In this document: one piece after another, positions 1 through 9,222 of the stretch
Numbering within the stretch: position 1 is the first letter of the stretch
Layout: each line of letters opens with the position of its first letter
Origin: Marinobacter nauticus
GTDB lineage: Bacteria > Pseudomonadota > Gammaproteobacteria > Enterobacterales > Shewanellaceae
Assembly: GCF_019801015.1 (NCBI RefSeq)
Contig: NZ_JAHVJZ010000004.1
Location: forward strand, 248,001-312,000
Reading direction: 5' to 3'
DNA: 64,000 bases
Translations under genes and position numbers: made by a program
Notes under the pieces: generated by a model
Seen by the model: the letters and a program-made list of their open reading frames with translations, nothing else
Databases searched by the model: none
What the model was told of the DNA's origin: nothing

Positions 1-132
1 CGAGATCTTGAAGACGATGGCAAAGGGCACCAGGAAGAACAGCGCCAGCCAGCCATAGGGCAGACTGATCACCAGCGAGCGGCCCAGCCGGCGTTTTCGC
101 CATGAGGCCTTCAGTTTGGTTGTCAGGCTCAT
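1..132 (-). CDS. potH: Putrescine ABC transporter permease, N-terminal part (PotH-like)
   Basis: Only the first 44 codons lie in the window; the gene runs off the left edge. The visible product begins MSLTTKLKASWRKRR and continues into a first hydrophobic segment (LVISLPYGWLALFFLVPFAIV), typical of the cytoplasmic tail and first membrane helix of PotH/PotB permeases. Its ATG overlaps the potG stop by four bases (ATGA), so the two are translationally coupled. The order potF-potG-potH on this strand is that of the putrescine importer operon. With only one helix visible, PotH is named mainly from context. Confidence 0.82.
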   Translation of the reverse strand, partial: MSLTTKLKASWRKRRLGRSLVISLPYGWLALFFLVPFAIVFKIS

Positions 133-1262
133 ACGGTCAGTACCACACAGGCGTCGGACTGCCAGCTGAGCCAGACGGTTTCTTCCCACACCGGCTGGCC
201 ATTGCGCAGTCGGTCGACGTTCGGCTTGGTGGCGGTCACCTTAATGCCGGAAGGCAGGCGTACGTGGTAGATCGACTGGCCCCCCAGGTAAGCGATGTCT
301 TCCACCACGCCCTGGCAGGCGTTATCGGCGTCCGCCGGGCGTTGACGGGTCAGTGCCACCTTCTCCGGCCGCACTGCCACCATCAGGGCCATCCCTTCGC
401 CAGCAGAAACCGGATGGTCAACCTGAATGGGGGACGGCAGGGCATCGCACTGGATGGTGTCGCCCTCCTTCTCCATCAGGTTGCCTTCAAAAATGTTGAC
501 CGAACCAATGAACTCCGCGCTCATGCGGCAGTTCGGCGATTCGTAGATCTCTTTGGGCTTGCCCACCTGTACCAGACGGCCGCGATCCATGATCGCCAGA
601 CGCCAGGCCATGGTCATCGCCTCTTCCTGATCGTGGGTCACCATGACGCAGGTCACGCCGACACGTTCCAGGATGTCCACCACTTCCAGCTGCATCTGCT
701 CACGCAGTTTCTTATCCAGAGCCCCCATCGGCTCATCCAGAAGCAGCAGCTTAGGCCGCTTGGCCAGACTGCGGGCGAGCGCCACACGCTGACGCTGGCC
801 ACCGGACAGTTGGTGGGGTTTGCGTCGGGCGTACTCGGTCATGTGGACGATCTCCAGCATCTCTTTAACCCGGCGGTTGATCTCGTCCTTGGGGATCTTG
901 TCCTGCTTCAGGCCGAAGGCGATGTTGTCCCACACCGTCATGTGGGGAAACAGGGCATAAGACTGGAACATCATGTTCACCGGACGCTCGAACGGTGGCA
1001 CGCTGGCGAGGTCCTCGCCATCCAGCAGGATCTGCCCGGCCGTCGGCGACTCAAAGCCCGCCAGCATCCTGAGCAATGTGGATTTGCCGCAACCGGACGC
1101 GCCCAGCAGAGCAAAAATTTCCCCTTCGTAAATCGTCAGATCAACCCCGTCCACGGCGACAGCGCCGTCGAAGGATTTGCTGATCCCTTTGATTTGCAAA
1201 AGCGGTTTGGGTGGTTTGATTGAGGCGGTTGCCGTATCCGTTGCCTGTTCCATCGCGGCCAT
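129..1262 (-). CDS. potG: Putrescine ABC transporter ATP-binding protein
   Basis: This is the ATPase of an inner-membrane polyamine importer. It has Walker A GASGCGKST (about residues 54-62), the ABC signature LSGGQRQR (about 150), Walker B LLLLDEP (about 170), and a C-terminal TOBE-type extension usual in PotG/PotA. The ATG at 1262 was chosen because AGGGAG lies seven bases upstream and because it gives 377 residues, the length of E. coli PotG. An upstream extension to 1370 is proline-rich and lacks family similarity. The gene follows potF after about 210 bp and overlaps potH, so it is part of a potFGH operon. Substrate specificity is inferred from the neighbouring gamma-glutamyl-putrescine genes. 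Confidence 0.93.
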   Translation of the reverse strand: MAAMEQATDTATASIKPPKPLLQIKGISKSFDGAVAVDGVDLTIYEGEIFALLGASGCGKSTLLRMLAGFESPTAGQILLDGEDLASVPPFERPVNMMFQSYALFPHMTVWDNIAFGLKQDKIPKDEINRRVKEMLEIVHMTEYARRKPHQLSGGQRQRVALARSLAKRPKLLLLDEPMGALDKKLREQMQLEVVDILERVGVTCVMVTHDQEEAMTMAWRLAIMDRGRLVQVGKPKEIYESPNCRMSAEFIGSVNIFEGNLMEKEGDTIQCDALPSPIQVDHPVSAGEGMALMVAVRPEKVALTRQRPADADNACQGVVEDIAYLGGQSIYHVRLPSGIKVTATKPNVDRLRNGQPVWEETVWLSWQSDACVVLTV

Positions 1263-1472
1263 GGGTAAACTCCCTGTTATTGTTATGGCGAGGGGTGGCG
1301 CTGGCCCTGACGGACTCCATGATCCGACCGCTTCAGGGTCTCCAGCTCTGTGACTCGGTATCGAGCCCAAAAAGGGGCGGGCAGCGGGGAAGACTAAACC
1401 CCCCCAGGTCCAAAGCGTCGACCCGCTGCCCTACTACTCGTTACTGTCTAACAATCCTTTGTTTTAAGCCGG

Positions 1473-2567
1473 TTACAAACCTTTCTTGATGCGGTTCCAG
1501 GATGAGGTCAGAGCCCGGTTCATCTTCGGCGGGGTGATCTTGGCGCCCCACAGCTTGGCTTGTACGTCGGCCGGCGGGTAGATGCCCGGGTGACCGGTCA
1601 CTTCCTCGTCGATGGTTTCCTTGGAGGACGGGATCGCATTGGCGTACCACACGTAGTTGGAGATCTCCGCCATCACATCCGGACGCATCAGGTAATCGAT
1701 AAACTTGTGGGCCGCATCGACGTTGCGTGCATCACGCGGAATCGCCATCAGATCGAACCACACCAGGGTGCCTTCCTGCGGGATCACATACTCAACGGTG
1801 ATGCCGTTATCCGCCTCATCCGCACGGTCTGCAGCCTGCAGAATGTCACCAGACCAACCTACTGCCAGACAGATGTCGCCGTTGGCCAGATCATTGATGA
1901 ACTGAGAGGAGTGGAAGTAGGTGATGTAAGGACGCACCTTGAGCAGCAGCTCTTCCGCCGGCTTCACGTCTTTCGGGTTGGTGGAGTTGGGATCCATACC
2001 CAGGTAGTGCATGGCTGCGGGAATGATTTCAGACGGCGCGTTCAGGAACGCCACACCACAATCGATCTTGGAGATCATTTCGGGCTTGAACACCAGGTCC
2101 CAGCTGTTGACCTCGAAATCCTCACCAAAGATGCGGGCCATCGCCTCGACGTTGTAACCCAGGCCGGTGGTGCCCCACAGGTAAGGCACGGCGTACTGGT
2201 TACCCGGATCCTTGTCCTCCAGGATCTTCATCAGCTTGGGATCCAGATTGCCGTAGTTGCTCAGCTTGCTGCGATCCAAAGCCTGGAAAGCGCCGGCCTG
2301 TGCCTGACGGCCCAGGAAGTCGCTGGACGGCACCACCAGATCGAAGCCGCTGTTGCCGGTCAGCAACTTGGCTTCCAGCACCTCGTTGGAGTCAAACACG
2401 TCATACACCACCTCGATGCCGGTCTCCTTTTCGAAGTTGGCGATGGTGTCTTCAGCAATATAATCCGACCAGTTATACACATGCAGTTTCTGGTCAGCCG
2501 CTGCGACGGAAGCGCTCATGGTTGCCGCTACGGTCGCACTGGCCAACAGGCGCAGGGTGTGGTTCAT
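1473..2567 (-). CDS. potF: Periplasmic putrescine-binding protein
   Basis: This is the solute-binding component of the putrescine importer. The precursor has a signal peptide (MNHTLRLLASATVAATMSAS, cleavage near AAA-DQ) followed by the characteristic LHVYNWSDYI of PotF/PotD/SpuD proteins, and it is 364 residues long. The ATG at 2567 is preceded by AAGGAG with a seven-base spacer; an in-frame ATG eight codons upstream has no comparable site. The gene lies 37 bp downstream of the aminotransferase gene and upstream of potG, so uptake and catabolism probably share a transcript. Putrescine rather than spermidine is the likely ligand because of the neighbouring genes, but that is inference. Confidence 0.93.
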   Translation of the reverse strand: MNHTLRLLASATVAATMSASVAAADQKLHVYNWSDYIAEDTIANFEKETGIEVVYDVFDSNEVLEAKLLTGNSGFDLVVPSSDFLGRQAQAGAFQALDRSKLSNYGNLDPKLMKILEDKDPGNQYAVPYLWGTTGLGYNVEAMARIFGEDFEVNSWDLVFKPEMISKIDCGVAFLNAPSEIIPAAMHYLGMDPNSTNPKDVKPAEELLLKVRPYITYFHSSQFINDLANGDICLAVGWSGDILQAADRADEADNGITVEYVIPQEGTLVWFDLMAIPRDARNVDAAHKFIDYLMRPDVMAEISNYVWYANAIPSSKETIDEEVTGHPGIYPPADVQAKLWGAKITPPKMNRALTSSWNRIKKGL

Positions 2568-2604
2568 TGTTACTCTCCTTGTCGTGGTCAAAGTTCCACA
2601 AGGC

Positions 2605-3978
2605 TCAACCGTTTAGCTTCTGCCAAGTCAGGTCGAGACTGCGCCTTGCCCGAGCAATCAGCTCGTCAATTTCCGCCTCGGTAATCACCAGTGGCGGAGA
2701 AATGATCATGGTGTCGCCAACGGCACGCATCACCAGACCGCTTTCTATGCAGAAGTCACGGCACAGGGTGCCCGCTCCTGCGTTTTCATCAAAGCGTTCA
2801 CCGGTCTCTTTATTTGCAACCAGTTCCAGCGCGGCCACCATGCCGAGGCCACGGGCCTGACCAACCAGAGGGTGGTCACCCAGTTCGGCCCAACGCTTCT
2901 GCAGATAGGGGCCGGTTTGGGTCTGAATGCGATCCAGAATCTGCTCCTGCTCCATCAGGGCCAGATTGGCACTGGCAACCGCGCACGCCACCGGGTGGCC
3001 GGAGTAGGTAAAGCCGTGGTTAAAGTCACCACCTTTTTCAAGCAAGCCTTGTGCCACACGATCGCCCACCGCAACCGCACCCAACGGCACATACCCGGAA
3101 GTGATCCCCTTGGCCATGCAGACCAGGTCCGGCTTAACGCCGAAGTGCTCACAGCCCAGCCAGTGGCCCAGACGGCCAAAGCCGCAGATCACTTCGTCGC
3201 TGACCAGCAGAATGTCGTACTCACGACAGATGCGCTGGATCTCCGGCCAGTAGCTGTCCGGCGGAACAATCACACCACCGGCGCCCTGTACCGGCTCGCC
3301 GATGAACGCGGCCACGTTCTCCGGGCCCAGTTCCAGGATCTTGGCTTCCAGCTGACGGGCACGCTCCAGGCCAAACTCGTTCGGGTCGATGCCCTGCCCT
3401 TCACCGTAGTGATAGGGCTGGTCGATATGGTGAATGTCCGGGATTGGCAATCCGCCCTGCGCATGCATCGGCTTCATGCCGCCGAGGCTGGCACCGGCCA
3501 TGGTGGAACCGTGGTAGGCATTGTGACGACTGATGATCGCTTTGCGGCTTGGTTGACCCTGGCTTGCCCAATAATGGCGCACCATACGCACCACGGTGTC
3601 ATTACACTCGGAACCTGAGCCGGTAAAGAACACGTGGTTCAGATGGTCCGGCAGCAGAGCAGTCAAACGACCAGCCAGCTCGGTGGCCGGCGGATGGGTG
3701 CACTGAAAGAACAGGTTGTAATAGGGCAGAGTCTTCATCTGCTCATGCGCGGCTTCCACCAACTCCTGGCGGCCATAGCCCATATTGACGCACCACAGGC
3801 CGGCCATGCCGTCCAGAATGGCATCGCCTTCCGGGGTATAGACGTACACGCCATCAGCGTGGCTGATCACCCGGCTGCCTTTACTGCTCAGGGCGCCGTT
3901 GTCGGTAAAGGGGTGAAGATGGTGCGCGGCATCCAGCTTTTGCCAGGCCTGAGTCTGCTGACTGGGATTCTGAGTCAT
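2605..3978 (-). CDS. Class III aminotransferase, probable putrescine (polyamine):pyruvate transaminase
   Basis: A fold-type I, PLP-dependent aminotransferase of 457 residues. Family marks are the N-terminal HHLHPFTDNGAL, the cofactor-binding GSGSECNDT stretch, ISRHNAYHGST, the aspartate-containing LLVSDEVICGFGRLG, and the lysine motif MAKGITSGYVPLGAV. The HPF..N start and gene context resemble SpuC-type putrescine-pyruvate transaminases, which convert putrescine to 4-aminobutanal. The ATG at 3978 has AAGGA seven bases upstream; an ATG six codons earlier is possible. It sits between the ligase gene and potF in one operon. Other amine substrates, such as beta-alanine or GABA, cannot be excluded. 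Confidence 0.87.
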   Translation of the reverse strand: MTQNPSQQTQAWQKLDAAHHLHPFTDNGALSSKGSRVISHADGVYVYTPEGDAILDGMAGLWCVNMGYGRQELVEAAHEQMKTLPYYNLFFQCTHPPATELAGRLTALLPDHLNHVFFTGSGSECNDTVVRMVRHYWASQGQPSRKAIISRHNAYHGSTMAGASLGGMKPMHAQGGLPIPDIHHIDQPYHYGEGQGIDPNEFGLERARQLEAKILELGPENVAAFIGEPVQGAGGVIVPPDSYWPEIQRICREYDILLVSDEVICGFGRLGHWLGCEHFGVKPDLVCMAKGITSGYVPLGAVAVGDRVAQGLLEKGGDFNHGFTYSGHPVACAVASANLALMEQEQILDRIQTQTGPYLQKRWAELGDHPLVGQARGLGMVAALELVANKETGERFDENAGAGTLCRDFCIESGLVMRAVGDTMIISPPLVITEAEIDELIARARRSLDLTWQKLNG

Positions 3979-4005
3979 TGTCTTGTCCTTATTCATCTTG
4001 GCCGC

Positions 4006-5337
4006 TTAGACGTTGAGCAGGAGGAACTCCCGCTCCCACGAGCTGATCACTTTGGAGTAGGTCTCATACTCTTTGCGCTTCACCGCCACAAAGGCGCGAA
4101 CGAAACGCTCACCAAGCACTTCGGCCAGGTCTTTGTCCTTCTCCAGTGCCTGCAGACTCTCTTCCAGAGTCCAGGTCAGCCCGAACGGCTGGTCATAGGC
4201 GGAGGTGGTCAGCGGGTCGGAGCACTCGTAGCCCTTCATCATGCCGATGTAGCCACAGGCCAGGGTGACGGCCATAGCCAGGTAAGGGTTGGCGTCCGCG
4301 CCGGCGAAGCGATTTTCCACTCGGGTATTGGACGCGTCAGCGTGAGGAACGCGCAGGCCCACAGTACGGTTGTCCACGCCCCAGTGAATGGAGGTAGGCG
4401 CACTGTCACCAAACGCCAGTCGACGGTAGGAGTTCACATTGGGCGCCTGAAACGCCAGGGCGGCTTTGGTGTGTTTCTGAATGCCACCGATGTAGCGATG
4501 GAACGCGGTGCTGAAGCCGCCATTCTGATTGGCAAAGATGTTTTGGCCGTCGTTGTCCAGCACACTCTGGTGGATGTGCATCGAACTGCCCGGCTCCTCC
4601 TCCATGGGCTTGGCCATAAAGGTGGCGTAGATGTCGTGACGGAGTGCGGCTTCGCGCATGGTGCGTTTAAACAGGAACACCTGGTCAGCCAGATCCATGG
4701 CATCGCCGTGGAGGAAGTTCAGCTCCATCTGAGCGGCACCCTGCTCGTGCACCAGGGTGTCCACTTCCAGACCCTGGGCCTCACAGAAGTCGTACATCTC
4801 CTCGAAAACCGGGTCGAACTCGTTAACGGCGTCAATAGAGAACGACTGACGCGCGGTTTCGGGGCGGCCATTTCGGCCAATGGGCGGCTCCAGCGGATAA
4901 TCCCAGTCGGCATTTTTCTTGACCAGGAAGAATTCCAGCTCCGGTGCCACTACCGGGGTCCACCCCTGCTCTTTATATAGGTTGAGTACCCGGCGCAGGA
5001 CGCTGCGGGGAGCAATGTCGACCAGGGTGCCGTCGGGGTTGTAGCAATCGTGGATCACCTGGCCGGTTGGCTCTGCCGCCCAGGGGACAAACCGCATGGT
5101 GTTGGAGTCGGGGACCAACACCATGTCCCGCTCGATGGGATCCACCATATCGTCATCGTCCGGCCAGTCACCGGTGACGGTCTGAATAAAGATGGTTTCC
5201 GGAAGACGCATGCCCCGGTCTTTTAAGAATTTGTCAGCGGGGAGGATCTTCCCGCGGGCATTGCCCGTAAAGTCGGGGATAAGACACTCCACCTCGGTGA
5301 TCCTGTTATCGCCCATCCAGGCGCGGATCCTTTCCAT
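4006..5337 (-). CDS. Glutamine-synthetase-family ligase, probable gamma-glutamylputrescine synthetase
   Basis: A type I glutamine-synthetase fold protein of about 443 residues. It shows the N-terminal beta-grasp region (VECLIPDFTGNARGKIL), the catalytic-domain motif PELEFFLV, the metal/ATP region GSSMHIHQS, and the late NRFAGADANPYLAMA. PuuA-type enzymes ligate glutamate to putrescine rather than to ammonia. The ATG at 5337 is preferred because GAGG is placed five bases upstream; a GTG two codons earlier overlaps that site. It is first in an operon with an aminotransferase and potFGH and is divergent from a second paralogue at 5616, which supports a polyamine role. The exact amine substrate is not provable from sequence. 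Confidence 0.88.
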   Translation of the reverse strand: MERIRAWMGDNRITEVECLIPDFTGNARGKILPADKFLKDRGMRLPETIFIQTVTGDWPDDDDMVDPIERDMVLVPDSNTMRFVPWAAEPTGQVIHDCYNPDGTLVDIAPRSVLRRVLNLYKEQGWTPVVAPELEFFLVKKNADWDYPLEPPIGRNGRPETARQSFSIDAVNEFDPVFEEMYDFCEAQGLEVDTLVHEQGAAQMELNFLHGDAMDLADQVFLFKRTMREAALRHDIYATFMAKPMEEEPGSSMHIHQSVLDNDGQNIFANQNGGFSTAFHRYIGGIQKHTKAALAFQAPNVNSYRRLAFGDSAPTSIHWGVDNRTVGLRVPHADASNTRVENRFAGADANPYLAMAVTLACGYIGMMKGYECSDPLTTSAYDQPFGLTWTLEESLQALEKDKDLAEVLGERFVRAFVAVKRKEYETYSKVISSWEREFLLLNV

Positions 5338-5411
5338 ACTCACCTCAGTCCCGGTGCGGCCCGGGCTCCCTTTTGTGTTCGCTGAACGTTTATTTTATTA
5401 AATGAACTGCG

Positions 5412-5428
5412 TGGTTAACGTGTAACCA
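5412..5428. promoter_or_regulatory. Inverted repeat in the divergent puuA-like promoter region (candidate operator)
   Basis: The 280-bp gap between the two divergent ligase genes is AT-richer than its surroundings and must hold both promoters. It contains a 6-bp inverted repeat, TGGTTA-ACGTG-TAACCA, about 75 bp upstream of the leftward gene. This could be the site of a PuuR-like or other polyamine-responsive repressor; no such regulator is encoded in the window. The call rests on symmetry alone. Confidence 0.35.
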
Positions 5429-5615
5429 ACGATAGCCATTCTTTGCATGCGCCCAAATGCTTGTCAACCATCAAGCGTTTATTAAATGGGAACACTCAAC
5501 AGCAAAATCGAGAATTTAGCCCACAGCGATCACCCGAGTGTTGCATATTACTAAACGCCGTGGTCTACTTTTCGAACACCATCAAAGATAGAAATCCAGG
5601 AAGGATCCGTACTGT

Positions 5616-6995
5616 ATGGTTAAACATCTGAACCTGGTCGCGACCCAGGGAAATGGGGTCACCCCAGCACAATTTCTCGAAGCACATCCTGATCTGGCGT
5701 CGATTGACCTTTTATTACCGGACATTAATGGCGTTTTCCGCGGAAAGCGGATGCAGCCTGAACAGCTTTCAAAAGTTCTGAAGGACGGCGTTTGTCTGCC
5801 CGCATCGGTGTTCGGGCTCGACATTACCGGTGAAACCTCAGAGAGCACGGGTCTGGGTTTCACCAGTGGTGACGGGGATCGTCGTTGCGCCATGCTCAGC
5901 CATACGCTTGCTCCCGCTCCGTGGCATGCCAAGCCGATGGCGCAGGCGATGATCACCATGCTGGACGACGACGGAAACCCCTTCCCGGCGGAGCCGCGTA
6001 ATGTGCTTATCAATCAGGTAGCCCGCCTGGCCGAAATGGGGCTGACCGCCTGCGTGGCGGTTGAGCTTGAGTTCTATCTGGTGGACCCGAAGCACGATCA
6101 GGACGGCATGGCCCAGGCCCCGATGGCCCCCGATGGGGAGCACAGGATCAGCGCCACACAGTGCTACTCAGTGGACGACCTTGACCACTACAGCGAATTC
6201 CTGGATGAAGTAAATGCCATCTGCCGGGTTCAGCAGATCCCCGCCAGTAACGCGGTGGCGGAGTACGCCCCCGGCCAGTTCGAAATCAACCTGAATCACC
6301 TGCCGGATCCGGTGGCCGCCTGTGACCAGGCCATGCTGCTGAAGCGCGTTATCCGGGCTGTGGCTCAAAAACATGGCCACAAGGCCACCTTTATGGCCAA
6401 GCCTCATCAGGAGCAGTGCGGTTCCGGCATGCACATCCATCTGAGCCTGCTGGATGCAGAAGGCAACAACCGCTTCGCCAAAGAGGAAGCGCTGCTCAAG
6501 CAAGCGATTGCTGGCCTGCTGGAGATGATGCCGCCCAGCCAGTTGCTGTTCGCGCCGCATGCCAACAGCTACCGCCGGATGCAACCGGATATGTTTGTCC
6601 CCATTACCCCCTGCTGGGGCTACGACAACCGCACGGTAGCGCTGCGCATCCCCAATGGCCCCGCCAGTGATACCCGCATTGAGCACCGGGTCGCCGGTGC
6701 CGATGCCAACCCCTACCTGGTGACGGCCGCCATTCTGGCCGGTGCCATCCACGGCATGGAAAACAAGCTGACACCACCAGCGCCGGTAGAAGGGGACGCC
6801 AACAGCCTCGACCTGCCGCTGCTGCCTCACCGCTGGGCTGAGGCTCTGGACGTGTTCCGTGGCCAAAACCGGCTGCGCGAAGCGCTGGGCGATACCTTCA
6901 CTGACATCTATGCCAGCGTGAAAGAGGCTGAGATTCTGCGCTTTGAACAGCAGATCACCCCGCTTGAGATGCAGTGGTATCAGGACACCATCTAG
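5616..6995 (+). CDS. Glutamine-synthetase-family ligase, second gamma-glutamylputrescine synthetase paralogue
   Basis: A 459-residue glutamine-synthetase-type enzyme, paralogous to the leftward gene across the divergent promoter. Visible marks are DLLLPDINGVFRGKRM near residue 40, AVELEFYLV, QCGSGMHIHLS, and HRVAGADANPYLV. These are the arrangement of PuuA-like glutamate-amine ligases. AAGGA lies ten bases before the ATG. A puuB-like oxidase gene follows after 9 bp, so ligation and oxidation of the gamma-glutamyl amine are probably co-expressed. Two ligases in one cluster could divide putrescine and other diamines or monoamines between them; that split is inference. Confidence 0.88.
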   Translation: MVKHLNLVATQGNGVTPAQFLEAHPDLASIDLLLPDINGVFRGKRMQPEQLSKVLKDGVCLPASVFGLDITGETSESTGLGFTSGDGDRRCAMLSHTLAPAPWHAKPMAQAMITMLDDDGNPFPAEPRNVLINQVARLAEMGLTACVAVELEFYLVDPKHDQDGMAQAPMAPDGEHRISATQCYSVDDLDHYSEFLDEVNAICRVQQIPASNAVAEYAPGQFEINLNHLPDPVAACDQAMLLKRVIRAVAQKHGHKATFMAKPHQEQCGSGMHIHLSLLDAEGNNRFAKEEALLKQAIAGLLEMMPPSQLLFAPHANSYRRMQPDMFVPITPCWGYDNRTVALRIPNGPASDTRIEHRVAGADANPYLVTAAILAGAIHGMENKLTPPAPVEGDANSLDLPLLPHRWAEALDVFRGQNRLREALGDTFTDIYASVKEAEILRFEQQITPLEMQWYQDTI

Positions 6996-7004
6996 GACTT
7001 CAAC

Positions 7005-8282
7005 ATGACTCAACAACATACCGATTCCTATTACGCCGCCAGCGCCAATGCGCGCCCGGAGCATCCGGTTCTGACCGGCCAGGTCGACGCCGACGTCTGC
7101 GTGGTTGGCAGCGGCATCACTGGCGCATCCGCCGCGCTCGAACTGGCTAAAAAAGGCTATAACGTGGTGGTTCTGGAAGGTGCCAAGGTGGGCTGGGGCG
7201 CATCAGGCCGCAGCGGTGGCCAGATGATTTTTGGTTATGCGGCAGAGCAGGCAAAGCTGGCCAAACTGGTGGGCAAAGACGACGCCCACAAACTGTGGGC
7301 CATCGCCGATGAAGCGGTGTCGCTGACCAAACAACGCATCGCAGAGCACAACATTCAGTGTGACCTCGCCCCCGGCCATCTTCACGCCGCCATCAAGCCG
7401 CGGCATATGGATGAACTGAAAGGCTGGTACGACGAACTGGTGGACGAATACGACTACCAGAGCGTCGAGATGTGGGACAAGAACAAGCTGCAGGGTGAGA
7501 TGGCGACGGATCGCTATCTCGGCGGACTGTACGATGCCAACTCGGGCCACTTGCACCCACTGAACTACACCCTTGGCCTGGCCAGAGCCGCCAGTGAAGC
7601 CGGCGCCACCTTCTATGAGCAAAGCCCGGTCACCCGGATTGAGCAGGGCGAAACCGTCACGCTGCATACGCCGCTTGGGCAGGTCCGGGCCAAGTACGTG
7701 GTGATGTGTTGTAACGCCTATATGGAAGGGCTGGCCCCCAAGATTGAAACCAAGATCATGCCGGTTGGCACCTACATCACGGCCACCGAGCCTCTGGGTG
7801 AAGAGCGGGCCCGGGAGCTGATCAAAAACAACATGGCGGTGGCCGACATCAACTTTGTGCTCGACTATTTCCGCCTTTCCGGCGACCACCGCATGCTGTT
7901 TGGTGGTCGTGTCAGTTACTCCAAGCTGGACCCCCTCAACCTGTCCGGCTCCATGGCGGCCCGGATGCATACGGTGTTCCCGCAGCTGAAAGGCGTCAAA
8001 CAGGACTACACCTGGGGCGGCTATGTGGGCATTACAGTGAACCGTGCGCCCCACTTTGGGCGCCTGGCCAACAACATCTTCTTTGCCCAGGGCTTCTCCG
8101 GCCACGGCATCGCACTGACGGGCATGGCCGGTAGTCTGATGGCCGATGCGGTTGCCGGCACCGCCGAGCGGTTCGATCTGGTTGCCCAAATCCCCCATAT
8201 GGATTTCCCGGGCGGACGCATGTTCCGCACTCCGGCTTTGGTTCTGGCCATGGCCTGGTACCGGATGCGCGACCTGCTCTGA
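7005..8282 (+). CDS. puuB: FAD-dependent gamma-glutamylputrescine oxidoreductase
   Basis: This is a DadA/GlyA-oxidase-type flavoprotein of 425 residues, the length of E. coli PuuB. It oxidises gamma-glutamylputrescine to the aldehyde, releasing ammonia and peroxide. The N-terminal Rossmann motif VVGSGITGASAALELA binds FAD, followed by WGASGRSGGQM and, near the C-terminus, GFSGHGIALTGMAG, both typical of this family. It starts 9 bp after the ligase gene with AGGA upstream of its ATG, and an intrinsic terminator follows 30 bp after its stop. Neighbours make the polyamine assignment strong. Confidence 0.9.
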   Translation: MTQQHTDSYYAASANARPEHPVLTGQVDADVCVVGSGITGASAALELAKKGYNVVVLEGAKVGWGASGRSGGQMIFGYAAEQAKLAKLVGKDDAHKLWAIADEAVSLTKQRIAEHNIQCDLAPGHLHAAIKPRHMDELKGWYDELVDEYDYQSVEMWDKNKLQGEMATDRYLGGLYDANSGHLHPLNYTLGLARAASEAGATFYEQSPVTRIEQGETVTLHTPLGQVRAKYVVMCCNAYMEGLAPKIETKIMPVGTYITATEPLGEERARELIKNNMAVADINFVLDYFRLSGDHRMLFGGRVSYSKLDPLNLSGSMAARMHTVFPQLKGVKQDYTWGGYVGITVNRAPHFGRLANNIFFAQGFSGHGIALTGMAGSLMADAVAGTAERFDLVAQIPHMDFPGGRMFRTPALVLAMAWYRMRDLL

Positions 8283-8311
8283 TCCCCCCTCTCCCTGTCT
8301 GGATCAACTGC

Positions 8312-8335
8312 GCCCGCACCCTGTGCGGGCTTTTT
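8312..8335 (+). terminator. Intrinsic terminator after puuB-like gene
   Basis: A perfect 8-bp stem, GCCCGCAC/GTGCGGGC, with a three-base loop is followed by TTTTT. It closes the rightward ligase-oxidase operon. Confidence 0.9.
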
Positions 8336-8468
8336 CATGCCCCCGATTTGCTCAAATGGCTGTTTTTAAGGCACTTTTGAAAAAATGGAGATACACCTTG
8401 CGATTGTATACAACGTATAATCCGCCGTCCGACCCCTAAATACCTGCATGGATGGAGGTGTGAGCCCT

Positions 8469-9146
8469 ATGGCCGAACTGGTGCACACTAAGGATGGTTC
8501 AGATCCCGTCACGGAACCGTTTTCCACCGCTTCACTCAACCCTGGCCTCAGTGTGGACGTGGAGATCGAGTCCCAGATCAAGCCGCAGCTGCGCTGCCGC
8601 ACCAGTCTGGTTGGCTGGCGTAAGGACAAGTATCTGGTGTTGCGCCCCAGCGACAATCAGTACCACCTGTTTTCTGCCCAGAGCAGCGTGATTCTGCGGT
8701 ATCTGGTGGACGGTCAAATCTACGCCTTTAAAACCCGCGTACTGGCCACCAGCGCCAACCCCGAGCGGCTGCTGTTTTGTTACTACCCGGAGCAGGTGAC
8801 CAACCTGCGCCTGCGTCAGCACATCCGCTACGCCACCCGCCTCTTTGCCCAGCTGGAGTTGGACCACGACAGTCAGGAAGGGCTGATCCTCGATATCTCT
8901 GCCAGCGGGTGCCAGTTTGTGCCCAGTAAGGCCGCCGCCTCTGACATGTCAGGCACCGAGGTGAATGTGGTGTTCCCGTTTCTTCGACAGGGGCGCGAGG
9001 TGCTGAAGATCCCGGCTGTGATTCGGAATCAGCGCCTGTTGGAAAATGGCACCGGCTGGGGTATTCAGTTCACCGGCTCCGTTGAAGTGGTGATGAAACT
9101 GCTGATGCTCGACAGTCAAAGAGAAGCTTCAACCGTCGAACAATAA
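8469..9146 (+). CDS. PilZ-domain protein, YcgR-like (c-di-GMP binding)
   Basis: A soluble protein of about 225 residues. Its N-terminal half is a YcgR-N-like beta domain (IESQIKPQLRCRTSLVGW), and its C-terminal half is a PilZ domain with the ligand motifs RQHIR (RxxxR, near residue 118) and DISASG (D/NxSxxG, about 25 residues later). PilZ proteins bind cyclic di-GMP and modulate motility or surface polymers. The ATG at 8469 is preferred because GGAGG lies ten bases upstream; an earlier in-frame ATG at 8448 lies before that site. A TATAAT box is visible at 8416-8421. The output target is not indicated by the neighbours. Confidence 0.88.
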   Translation: MAELVHTKDGSDPVTEPFSTASLNPGLSVDVEIESQIKPQLRCRTSLVGWRKDKYLVLRPSDNQYHLFSAQSSVILRYLVDGQIYAFKTRVLATSANPERLLFCYYPEQVTNLRLRQHIRYATRLFAQLELDHDSQEGLILDISASGCQFVPSKAAASDMSGTEVNVVFPFLRQGREVLKIPAVIRNQRLLENGTGWGIQFTGSVEVVMKLLMLDSQREASTVEQ

Positions 9147-9222
9147 GAAACTGCTACATTAGTAGAATTGAATTTATTGACCGATGCACTATGCTGCTTA
9201 CTCCGGCTAAAGGAGTCAGCCC

